A DNA stretch of 6,177 bases from Archaeoglobales archaeon (GCA_003663055.1 QMZF01000068.1:1-6177), one strand, 5' to 3'. Positions 1-4,590 are shown, counted from the stretch's first letter. The notes: a model not told the origin generated them from the letters alone. A program made the numbers and translations.

Positions 1-1
1 G

Positions 2-193
2 AAGGTTTTGGTTGTAGAGGACGTAACGACAACGGGCAGTTCAGCCATATCAGCGGTTGAGAGGGTTAGAGCAAGAGGTGGTGATGTAAAGGCAGTCTTT
101 GTGGTCGTCGATAGAGAAGAGGGAGCTAAAGAAGCATTCGAAAAAATCAATGTAGAACTTGTGCCGCTGCTAAAGATGAGCGACCTGCGGTAG
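2..193 (+). CDS. pyrE: Orotate phosphoribosyltransferase, C-terminal part (partial at left edge)
   Basis: This is the last 63 or so codons of a gene that begins outside the window. The enzyme joins orotate to PRPP to make orotidine 5'-monophosphate, in cytoplasmic de novo pyrimidine synthesis. The visible protein opens with the PRPP-binding loop VVEDVTTTGSS of type I phosphoribosyltransferases: hydrophobic strand, adjacent E-D, then T-T-T-G-S. A helix (AISAVERVRARGG) and a strand with the VFVVVDREEGA pattern follow, which is the usual order at the end of PyrE. The tail (VELVPLLKMSDL) matches the typical PyrE C-terminus. The reading frame is open to the window edge, so no start can be assigned. 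The stop lies 8 bp from the stop of the convergent minus-strand gene, with no obvious terminator between. A PyrE-like PRPP-binding regulator cannot be fully excluded from this fragment. Confidence 0.87.
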   Translation, partial: KVLVVEDVTTTGSSAISAVERVRARGGDVKAVFVVVDREEGAKEAFEKINVELVPLLKMSDLR

Positions 194-201
194 TTGGAGT
201 T

Positions 202-723
202 TCAGAATTCTACGTTTTTCATCATACTGTACTCTATTTCTGCCATTATTATGTCCAACAGTTCTTTTTCTTCCGGGATTAATTCCATCAACCTTGAAAG
301 GAGAGATCGAGCTATTGATATGTCTTTACACTTTTGGAGGAGGGGGATTAGGTACGGAATTCTGAACTCACCGTTTGCGAAGTGAAGCTCTCTCAGAAAT
401 TCGTCGCTCACTTTTACGACATCCTCACCAATCCGCGGTGATCTCCTAGCCTCGCTTAAATCTTCCCTGCACAGAACGACGCACTTCGCAATCTTTTTTC
501 CCTCCGCAACGTCGGGTAAAAACTTGCGTATCTCTTCTTTCTCGAGTTCGCTGAGATATTTGACGTACTCTGGCTCCTCCTGGTGTATCGAAGTTACTAT
601 AGCTACTATATCTCCAACCTTTACGACGTCTCCCGCATCCGCATCTAGCTCGGCTTCAAACTCGCTATGGCTTAGAACTCTCAGAACTCTTCCTACTCCA
701 GCTACTTCAGCTTGCTCATCCAT
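202..723 (-). CDS. Small protein with HAS-barrel-like N-terminus, NurA-operon partner
   Basis: A 173-residue soluble protein that I do not recognise as a named gene. Residues about 8-47 (VAGVGRVLRVLSHSEFEAEL, then a GD-V-KVGDIVAIVTS stretch) form a short all-beta pattern like the HAS barrel at the N-terminus of HerA helicases and ATP synthase subunits. The remaining 120 residues look mostly helical and charged, with no ATPase motifs, so this is not HerA itself. The ATG at 723 lies inside the end of the NurA gene (22-bp overlap), so the two are co-transcribed and probably translationally coupled. NurA normally works with HerA in 5'-end resection, and HerA's HAS barrel helps contact NurA. A stand-alone HAS-barrel protein fused by operon to NurA therefore suggests a NurA adaptor or regulator, which is inference. 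It ends 8 bp from convergent pyrE. Confidence 0.7.
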   Translation of the reverse strand: MDEQAEVAGVGRVLRVLSHSEFEAELDADAGDVVKVGDIVAIVTSIHQEEPEYVKYLSELEKEEIRKFLPDVAEGKKIAKCVVLCREDLSEARRSPRIGEDVVKVSDEFLRELHFANGEFRIPYLIPLLQKCKDISIARSLLSRLMELIPEEKELLDIIMAEIEYSMMKNVEF

Positions 724-1625
724 TTGAAGGACACCCCTCTACTTCCTATAACCTTCATGAACGTTGCCCTTTCCTCGTTACTTATTACAGCATGTGCATG
801 AGCCCTTTCGAGGATATATGGGTAACCTCTCGTACTTCCCAACATACATTCTGCTGCAACGATCTCCATTGCCTCGTGGTGCATCCCTTTTTCCTTCATC
901 CATAGGGGGTATTCGATTCTTACTGGCGGAGAAGGTGTTATCCGCATGTACGCATAGCAAATTTCTCCAACTTCCTTTCGCGGAGATAGCAATGGCTCGG
1001 TGTAGGTCATGGGTTTCATCTCTGAAAGGAGGAAAGTGTCGTAAACGTCAAAACCAAGGGTTCTTGCGAGGTCTTTGGCGTAACTCCTGTCAACGTATCC
1101 TATCAGTGGCGTTTCCGTTTCTTCACTCGCTTTAATTAATGAAGACATTGCCTTGAAGTACTCCTTTCTCAACTCATCGCTAAGTTCGGCTGAAAATGTA
1201 GGGATGAAACTGCCGTCAAAGAAGAGCCAGCTCTTTCCGTCCATTTCTTCCATCAGAACTTCAGCTTCCATTTGAAATCGTTTTAAATCAACGTTTCCTT
1301 CGATGGGTACGAATGCGGAATAGTGCTTTACATCTGAAACACCTTCTCCGTGTACAACGAAGATTTTAGCCACCTGCACAGCTCCGACAGGTATACCAAC
1401 TTCTCTGAGGGGCATTATTTGGCTTCCATCGACACCAACGACTCTTTTCCCCTTCAAAACGTTGAGGTACCACTTTCCTTTTTTTCCGAGTTCGAAAAAT
1501 TCTACGCCAGAGAGCTTTGGTATCGCTTCCTTTCTTACGTCTTCAAGCTTAGAGCAGTAATCGTTAACGAACTGCCTGAATCTGTTAAGCTGGGCCATTA
1601 GACAGCCTTCGAGCCTGTCGTGCAT
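702..1625 (-). CDS. nurA: NurA-family 5'-3' nuclease
   Basis: A 307-residue protein with the NurA nuclease domain. NurA is a metal-dependent 5'-3' DNA nuclease that acts with the HerA translocase, usually beside Mre11-Rad50, to resect double-strand breaks. Motifs in order are: VVGVDGSQI with Asp66; an acidic helix near Glu120 and Glu122; LFFDGSF with Asp137; GYVDRSYAKDL with Asp179; and near the end ERAHAHAVIS with His276 and His278. Their order and spacing match the Asp/Glu/Asp/His metal site of characterised NurA proteins. The length is normal. The ATG at 1625 was chosen because a TATA-like box at 1648-1657 on the minus strand sits about 27 nt upstream, which fits a leaderless transcript. 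The internal ATG at 1598 (MAQLNRF) is an alternative but has no clear Shine-Dalgarno. The next gene overlaps the 3' end. HerA, Mre11 and Rad50 are not in the window. Confidence 0.88.
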   Translation of the reverse strand: MHDRLEGCLMAQLNRFRQFVNDYCSKLEDVRKEAIPKLSGVEFFELGKKGKWYLNVLKGKRVVGVDGSQIMPLREVGIPVGAVQVAKIFVVHGEGVSDVKHYSAFVPIEGNVDLKRFQMEAEVLMEEMDGKSWLFFDGSFIPTFSAELSDELRKEYFKAMSSLIKASEETETPLIGYVDRSYAKDLARTLGFDVYDTFLLSEMKPMTYTEPLLSPRKEVGEICYAYMRITPSPPVRIEYPLWMKEKGMHHEAMEIVAAECMLGSTRGYPYILERAHAHAVISNEERATFMKVIGSRGVSFKWMSKLK

Positions 1626-1645
1626 AGCTAAAGTTTATTGGAGGC

Positions 1646-1658
1646 GGCATTATAAGGC
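1646..1658 (-). promoter_or_regulatory. TATA-box promoter of the nurA operon
   Basis: Read on the minus strand the segment gives CCTTATAATG, an archaeal TATA-like box. Its centre is about 27-28 nt before the A of the nurA ATG at 1625, the normal TATA-to-start-site distance. Transcription would therefore begin at or next to the start codon, giving a leaderless mRNA. Position and sequence only; no transcript data. Confidence 0.5.
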
Positions 1659-1710
1659 TTTTCAGTAGTGCGAAAGTGTTAGTTTGGATTGCCGAATATT
1701 GCTATGGAGC

Positions 1711-1724
1711 AAAAACCTTTAAAG
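1711..1724 (+). promoter_or_regulatory. BRE/TATA promoter of tRNA-Leu
   Basis: A purine-rich stretch (AAAAAC, 1711-1716) is followed directly by CTTTAAAG (1717-1724), which resembles a BRE plus TATA box. Transcription would start near 1746-1750, leaving a 5' leader of about 15 nt for RNase P to remove before the tRNA at 1763. Confidence 0.55.
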
Positions 1725-1762
1725 CCGAACGTATCAAAATGCTAAGGGCTTACTGATAACGA

Positions 1763-1846
1763 GCGGGGGTTGCCGAGTCAGGAAAAGGCGGTGGCTTGAG
1801 GGGCCACTCCCGTAGGGGTCCGAGGGTTCAAATCCCTCCCCCCGCA
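1763..1846 (+). tRNA. tRNA-Leu (anticodon GAG)
   Basis: A complete 84-nt class II tRNA. The acceptor stem GCGGGGG (1763-1769) pairs with CCCCCGC (1839-1845), and A1846 is the leucine-type discriminator base. The short D stem pairs 1772-1774 with 1787-1789. The anticodon stem GTGGC (1791-1795) pairs with GCCAC (1803-1807) around the loop TTGAGGG, giving anticodon GAG at 1798-1800, which reads CUC and CUU. A long variable arm (1808-1821) has a CCC/GGG stem. The T stem GAGGG/CCCTC encloses TTCAAAT. No intron is present and CCA is not encoded. The T-rich run after 1846 can serve as terminator. tRNA genes are the usual target of archaeal integrases, and the DNA to the right looks like a decayed integrated element. 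Confidence 0.97.
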
Positions 1847-1857
1847 TTTGTTTTCTC
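1847..1857 (+). terminator. T-rich terminator after tRNA-Leu
   Basis: TTTGTTTTCTC follows immediately after the discriminator base. Oligo-T runs without a hairpin are a common archaeal terminator, so this probably ends the tRNA transcript. Confidence 0.4.
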
Positions 1858-1914
1858 CAAATTTAACGCCTCTTAAACGATTCTCCAAAAAGGTGATAGG
1901 TTAATCCCGAACTC

Positions 1915-2195
1915 ATGGGCGGGTCGTGTCAAGAATAGCAGAAGAAATACAACATATGCAACCGCACTAAACCAATTGGTAAGCTACGTTAAGCTGCAAA
2001 GGTCTTTCGGAGGAACAAGAAAGATGTAGAATTTAAAATTTTAGCGGCTCTACTATACTTCTTCGGTTGAGAAAAACAAGCAATTATCTATCCCCATTGA
2101 CGAGTTTCTTCTTCTACCCGGAGGTAAAGCCAGATAAGGAAGAGAACATCCTGAAGCACGACTTCATTGGGACAGGGTTCAAAATTGAGTACTGA
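1915..2195 (+). pseudogene. Decayed unknown gene next to tRNA-Leu (multiple frameshifts)
   Basis: No single frame is open here, but short protein-like stretches in different frames line up end to end. In order they are RVVSRIAEEIQHMQPH (to a stop at 1968), NQLVSYVKLQRSFGG (from 1970), KKDVEFKILAALLYFFG (to a stop at 2068), VEKNKQLSIPIDEF (about 2066-2107), and a final piece containing YPEVKPDKEENILK and ending HDFIGTGFKIEY before the TGA at 2193-2195. At least four single-base shifts would join them into a protein of about 90-95 residues with one C-terminus. The stitched product has mixed hydrophobic and charged residues typical of real protein, but I do not recognise the family. It lies within 70 bp of the tRNA 3' end and is probably part of an integrated element. 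Start position is uncertain. Confidence 0.5.
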
Positions 2196-2275
2196 TTTCC
2201 ATTTTTCTCGTTTTTGAGGAGTTCAATTTGGAAAAGATTAAGTTTGTTCATTCTTAGCGAATTTTGGTGCTTAAT

Positions 2276-2915
2276 ATGAAGCTCCGAGTTGTTTGCTTTA
2301 TTATTCCCATACTTGCTCTTGATTGCACTCAGCAGCCAATTGAGACATTAACTCCAGCTCCCGAGCACAACTCCTGAACAAACAACAACTCCTCTAATAA
2401 CACTAACACCGACTGCAACAACACTCGAGTTCCAGTACGTAAGTACAAGGTTAAAGTGGTTGACGTGATTGATGGAGACACCATCGATGTTTAGGCTCCT
2501 GGATGGTACAATAGAGCGCGTTAGGATGCTAGGAGTTGATACTCCCGAAAAGACCGCTGATAAAAACAAGCCTACGACGATATAACAGACCTTGAGTACT
2601 TGGCTGAGTGTCAAGGTGACAGAGTTTTACCAAGTTGATGCTTGGGGGAAATGATGTCTACATCGAGTTTGATGAGAAAGAGTGCTTCCGCGGATACTAT
2701 GGTAGGCTGCTCGCCCTATGTTTATCTGCTAAACGGGACAGACTTTCATGGCTGAACTCGTGAAGCAAGGCTACGCGAAGACCTACGTTGAAGAACATTT
2801 GAGAAAGAGAGCTACTACTTGCAGCTTGAAAATTAGGCGAAGCAGAAGGTGGAGGGCTGTAGAGCATTCTCGTATCAGAAACTCCGACACCCTCTGGAAC
2901 TGTTACTGTGGGGCT
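2276..2915 (+). pseudogene. Staphylococcal-nuclease-like (SNase/thermonuclease) lipoprotein, heavily frameshifted
   Basis: From ATG 2276 the product begins with a hydrophobic signal-like segment (MKLRVVCFIIPILALDC) ending in a possible, imperfect lipobox cysteine. A Thr/Pro-rich linker follows in a second frame. Then comes an SNase domain scattered over the three frames: KVKVVDVIDGDTIDV, RLLDGTIERVRMLGVDTPEK, VKVTEFYQVDAWG, NDVYIEFDEKECFRGYYGRL, MAELVKQGYAKTYVEEH and EKESYYLQLEN. The family's metal and catalytic residues are all recognisable: Asp in DGDT, Arg in ERVRML, Asp-Thr-Pro-Glu, and Arg in YGRLLA. At least eight frameshifts, and one in-frame TAG near 2835, destroy the gene. The ancestor was probably a secreted, membrane-anchored Ca-dependent DNA/RNA nuclease, common in archaea. 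The 3' limit is approximate; past about 2850 no frame resembles the family. No good promoter is seen upstream. Confidence 0.85.
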
Positions 2916-2977
2916 TCATCGGCACGCACTCTCCTTACTTGTTGAATATTTTCTTAGCTCCGCCTCAGCCCACCTTC

Positions 2978-3052
2978 AACTCTGTTTATTCAATATTTAT
3001 ATTTTTCTGCTGAATTAGAAAATAACTCTCCTTAGTCAACATTTATAAATGT
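2978..3052 (+). repeat. Direct repeat copy A: duplicated promoter segment
   Basis: This segment matches 3751-3827. The first 60 or so bases agree at about 51 positions with one single-base gap, including TTTATTCAA and TATTTATATTTTTCT. Both copies end in a TATTA-box core TTTATAAA and both lie directly before a small antitoxin gene. The pair looks like a promoter duplicated together with, or recruited by, two toxin-antitoxin loci. Confidence 0.8.
3041..3050 (+). promoter_or_regulatory. TATA box of the RelB-like gene
   Basis: ATTTATAAAT is a near-perfect archaeal TATA box. Its centre is about 27 nt before the ATG at 3073, so the message is probably leaderless; no Shine-Dalgarno is seen before that ATG. 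The box lies inside a wider inverted repeat, CAACATTTATAAATGTTG (3038-3055), an 18-bp perfect palindrome. This palindrome is a good candidate operator for autorepression by the antitoxin. Confidence 0.75.
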
Positions 3053-3072
3053 TGAATGCTTAATGCATATCG

Positions 3073-3264
3073 ATGGCAAACCAAATTGCTGAAATGATGA
3101 AAGACCTCAAAGAAGTAAGAGATAAGATAGATTCGATCATCGAAACACTTGAAATTATGGCGGACAAGGAACTTATGGAATCCATTAAAAAAGCAAAAGA
3201 TGAGCCGAAGAAAAGAGAGTTTCGGGAGTATCTGAAAGAAATAGGTGTAGACATTCAAGAATAG
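3073..3264 (+). CDS. RelB-like antitoxin of an archaeal RelE/RelB-type pair
   Basis: A 63-residue highly charged, helix-rich protein. The N-terminal half (QIAEMMKDLKEVRDKIDSII) has heptad-like spacing suggesting a coiled coil. The centre has the ETLEIMADKELMESIKKAK pattern that I associate with small archaeal antitoxins found beside RelE-type toxins. The charged C-terminal tail would wrap the toxin. Predicted role: bind and neutralise the RelE-like protein encoded opposite, and perhaps repress its own promoter. The ATG at 3073 is preceded by a TATA box at leaderless distance. Unusually, the partner toxin lies on the other strand with 3' ends overlapping by 10 bp, instead of in one operon. The antitoxin call rests on composition, size and neighbour; no DNA-binding fold is obvious. 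Confidence 0.72.
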   Translation: MANQIAEMMKDLKEVRDKIDSIIETLEIMADKELMESIKKAKDEPKKREFREYLKEIGVDIQE

Positions 3265-3518
3265 ATGTGTTTCCTATGACCGATTGTTCTCAAAATCACT
3301 TCTTTCGAGTTTTCGTCAATCTCGTAGACTATCCGGTATTTTCCAATGTGCAGGCTCCAATATCCTGCTAAGGCATAGGATAAGGGTTTTCCAGCGTAAG
3401 GATTCTCCTCCAGCTTTAAGATTGCTTTAGCTATTCTTTCCAATAGAGGTTTGTCTTTCTTAGTTAAATCTTCAAGCTTCTTTTCAAATTCATCTGTCGT
3501 GACTATGAGGTACTTCAT
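3255..3518 (-). CDS. relE: RelE/ParE-family toxin
   Basis: An 87-residue protein with the RelE-like fold pattern. Two N-terminal helices (DEFEKKLEDLTKKDKPLLERI and AKAILKLEENPYAGKPL) are followed by the typical beta-sheet: YWSLHIGKYRIVYEIDE, EVILRTIGHRKHIY. Conserved basic residues Lys60, Arg62, Arg77 and the terminal GHRKxIY motif fit the ribosome-dependent mRNA interferase site of archaeal RelE proteins. The ATG at 3518 (MKYLIV) is preferred because GAGATGAT, close to the anti-Shine-Dalgarno complement, ends 4 nt before it. Starts at 3524 or 3527 (MMPMKYL) would add two or three residues. A TATA-like box at 3578-3588 would give a leader of about 35 nt. It faces the RelB-like gene tail to tail with a 10-bp overlap. 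Intact, so toxicity would have to be held in check by the neighbour. Confidence 0.85.
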   Translation of the reverse strand: MKYLIVTTDEFEKKLEDLTKKDKPLLERIAKAILKLEENPYAGKPLSYALAGYWSLHIGKYRIVYEIDENSKEVILRTIGHRKHIYS

Positions 3519-3575
3519 GGGCATCATCTCTGCAGGGAGCTTGAAGAGAATGTGGATCGAGCGTATCAGTAACTC

Positions 3576-3589
3576 CTCATTTTTAAATC
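3576..3589 (-). promoter_or_regulatory. TATA-like box for relE (shared AT-rich divergent region)
   Basis: On the minus strand the segment reads ATTTAAAAATG, a usable TATA box that would start transcription near 3555, about 35 nt before the relE ATG. Read on the plus strand, the same bases (TTTTTAAAT) lie about 29 nt before the ATG at 3613 of a small relic gene, so the box could have served both directions. A 10-bp palindrome TTCTTAAGAA (3594-3603) sits beside it. Confidence 0.4.
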
Positions 3590-3612
3590 TATTTTCTTAA
3601 GAACATGTATGA

Positions 3613-3732
3613 ATGCAGATGGGGTATGAAAGAACAAAACAGCTTTTGGAGAAGTGGTTGCTGCCAGTTGGCGAGGAGCGGGGAAAAAACTCGAGTTCTG
3701 CGGTGATGTGTTCAAGTTTAAGGCAACGTTCT
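3613..3732 (+). pseudogene. Small relic gene between the two toxin-antitoxin pairs
   Basis: From ATG 3613 a plausible protein starts: GYERTKQLLEKWLLPVGEE. After about 24 codons that frame turns into low-complexity, Ser-rich sequence running to a stop at 3790-3792. In the frame one base over, a protein-like continuation appears: GKKLEFCGDVFKFKATFCR, with its own stop at 3732. The simplest reading is a gene of about 40-45 codons broken by one frameshift in the G/A run at 3680-3689. The ATG lies about 29 nt after a TATA-like box, so leaderless expression was possible. I do not recognise the family. The alternative is a genuine 59-residue ORF 3613-3792 running into the duplicated promoter, which seems less likely. 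Confidence 0.35.
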
Positions 3733-3750
3733 GCCGATGAGCTCAGCTCT

Positions 3751-3827
3751 AACTTTGTTTATTCAAATATTTATATTTTTCTCAAAAATTAGAAGATAAC
3801 CCTCTTTAGTACGAATGTTTATAAACT
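3751..3827 (+). repeat. Direct repeat copy B: duplicated promoter segment
   Basis: Second copy of the segment at 2978-3052, about 51 of 60 positions identical over its first part. It ends in GTTTATAAAC, a 10-bp perfect palindrome, and lies directly before the HicB-like antitoxin gene. The region where the copies differ most (CTGCTGAA versus CTCAAAAA) is in the middle, while the TATA core and the upstream T/A-rich tract are kept. Confidence 0.8.
3817..3826 (+). promoter_or_regulatory. TATA box of the HicB-like gene
   Basis: GTTTATAAAC contains the TATA core TTTATAAA (3818-3825), centred about 28 nt before the ATG at 3850. There is no Shine-Dalgarno before that ATG, so the transcript is probably leaderless. 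This matches the layout of the RelB-like promoter. Confidence 0.75.
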
Positions 3828-3849
3828 TACAGAACAGCTATAATTTACA

Positions 3850-4086
3850 ATGACAGACCGTATAAGCTTAACCTCTATAATCTGGAAAGAAGGAGATAAG
3901 TACGTCTCAAAATGCCCAGAGTTAGAAGTAGCAAGCTGCGGTGATACATTAGAGGAGGCCTTAGAGAATTTGAAAGAGGCTGTAGAGCTGTATATCGAGA
4001 ATGCAAAAGAGTTGGGGATGTTTGACGAAGAGCTTGAGGCAGTATTTAGTAAGAAATTCATAACCACGCTTGAAATTAAGATTTAA
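3850..4086 (+). CDS. hicB: HicB-family antitoxin
   Basis: A 78-residue protein with the partial RNase H-like HicB fold: ITSIIWKEGD-type strand (residues 6-16), KYVSKCPELEVASCGDT (17-33) with the typical C-PEL-V-S-GDT pattern, then the helix LEEALENLKEAVELYIENAK (34-53). HicB proteins bind and block the HicA mRNA interferase. There is no C-terminal helix-turn-helix or ribbon-helix-helix DNA-binding domain, so self-repression would need another factor, as for other short archaeal HicBs. The ATG at 3850 is placed for leaderless transcription. The cognate hicA lies on the opposite strand, overlapping by 11 bp at the 3' end, and is frameshifted. HicB may therefore now be an orphan. It carries no obvious damage itself. 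Confidence 0.87.
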   Translation: MTDRISLTSIIWKEGDKYVSKCPELEVASCGDTLEEALENLKEAVELYIENAKELGMFDEELEAVFSKKFITTLEIKI

Positions 4087-4337
4087 GGAGTTCTAGGAAT
4101 TCCTCTTTTGTTAAACCCGCTTGTTTTAGGATTGTTATTAGTGTTCCTCTGGGAATCTGATCTTTTCTGGGAATTATAACCAATCTCCTAGTTCCATTTC
4201 CTCGATTTTGTACATAGCAATATGGTACCCTTACCTCTCTTGGGGGCATACGTGAAACCCGCTTTGCTTAAGGCTCTAATTACTTCCCTGTCGGAGACTA
4301 CTGGCAACTTTGGCGTATGACTACTTTTGGTGGACAA
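4076..4337 (-). pseudogene. hicA: HicA-family toxin, frameshifted
   Basis: Two frames together encode a HicA mRNA interferase of normal size (about 80 residues). The first part reads PKLPVVSDREVIRALSKAGF then TYAPKRGKG, the family's N-terminal helix pattern, and stops at 4190-4188. One base over, the second part reads YVQNRGNGTRRLVIIPRKDQ then IPRGTLITILKQAGLTKEEF, ending at 4076. The break lies at about 4222-4245, just where the catalytic Gly-Ser-His loop of HicA belongs; no such His is visible, so the active site appears lost. The usual MPKLP start reads ACG (4316-4314), a likely lost ATG. An in-frame TTG at 4337 is the only upstream alternative. A TATA-like AATTTTAAAA (4341-4350, minus strand) lies about 29 nt before the ACG, supporting that as the original leaderless start. 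A sequencing error could mimic the frameshift. Confidence 0.8.
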
Positions 4338-4364
4338 TATTTTTAAAATTTTTTGTTATATTTT

Positions 4365-4424
4365 GAATCTTTTTGATGCATATTGATGCTTTTAGATGCT
4401 TATCGATACTTTTGGATATGAAGA
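4365..4424. repeat. 10-bp-period tandem array (about six imperfect units)
   Basis: Units are GAATCTTTTT, GATGCATATT, GATGCTTTTA, GATGCTTATC, GATACTTTTG and GATATGAAGA, starting at 4365, 4375, 4385, 4395, 4405 and 4415. The GAT-C-T pattern repeats exactly every 10 bp, close to one DNA helix turn, and the period is not a multiple of three, so it is not a coding repeat. It lies immediately upstream of hicA's TATA region on the minus strand and just before a relic gene on the plus strand, as expected of a regulatory binding array. Confidence 0.65.
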
Positions 4425-4567
4425 AAAGACAATAGAAGTTTATAAAGTCCATTCTTAAGAACCTACAGAGACTTGAGACTTTGATCCTCGCATGCGTTGA
4501 AGAACCAAAGTGACGAAGGAGCAAGTTGAGGAGATGGATGCAACGAGCAAGTTCGATAATTTTTAAT
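4418..4567 (+). pseudogene. Relic of a small helical protein gene (possible antitoxin)
   Basis: From ATG 4418 one frame reads MKKRQ, an in-frame TAG (4433-4435), then KFIKSILKNLQRLETLILAC and VEEPK to a TGA at 4511-4513. One base earlier, a second frame continues as VTKEQVEEMDATSKFDNF to the TAA at 4565-4567. One nonsense change and one frameshift would restore a charged, helical protein of about 48 residues. Size and composition (Leu-rich heptad-like helix, acidic tail) resemble small archaeal antitoxins, and it lies between a toxin-antitoxin locus and the DUF3800 gene, but I cannot name the family. A TATA-like GTTTATAAAG occurs at 4438-4447 inside the relic. Low confidence that this was ever a gene. 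Confidence 0.3.
4555..4566 (+). promoter_or_regulatory. TATA-like box of the DUF3800 gene
   Basis: The AT-rich GATAATTTTTAA stretch is centred about 29 nt before the ATG at 4591, so a leaderless start is expected. No Shine-Dalgarno precedes the ATG. The match to the TATA consensus is weaker than for the two antitoxin promoters. Confidence 0.4.
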
Positions 4568-4590
4568 TTTAACTTTTAGAATGCAACTCA

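Noticed and set aside
764..1135. 123-codon plus-strand ORF
   Set aside because: Complete overlap with nurA on the other strand, whose catalytic motifs are intact; composition is that of an antisense shadow.
1823..1846. tRNA 3' end as attL with a matching attR in the window
   Set aside because: I looked for the T-arm/acceptor 3' sequence near the integrase remnant and elsewhere and saw no second copy.
2348..2614. 88-codon open frame on the minus strand
   Set aside because: It lies opposite the SNase pseudogene, whose plus-strand pieces carry clear family motifs; the minus product is low-complexity (Ser/Val-rich) with no recognisable pattern.
2748..2945. 65-codon plus-strand ORF starting MAELVKQGYAKTYV
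   Set aside because: Its first 17 residues are genuine SNase sequence, but the remainder is out of frame with the family (EKESYYLQLEN is one frame over). It is part of the pseudogene, not a separate gene.
3819..4067. 82-codon minus-strand ORF opposite hicB
   Set aside because: Ser/Phe-rich product typical of the complement of a Glu/Lys-rich gene; hicB on plus has family motifs and a promoter.
4365..4424. CRISPR array
   Set aside because: The period is 10 bp with no spacers; there are no 24-37-bp repeats with unique spacers anywhere in the window and no cas genes.
4321..4524. 67-codon minus-strand ORF across the 10-bp repeat array
   Set aside because: Product has no recognisable pattern, crosses the periodic non-coding repeat, and would overlap the hicA promoter region.
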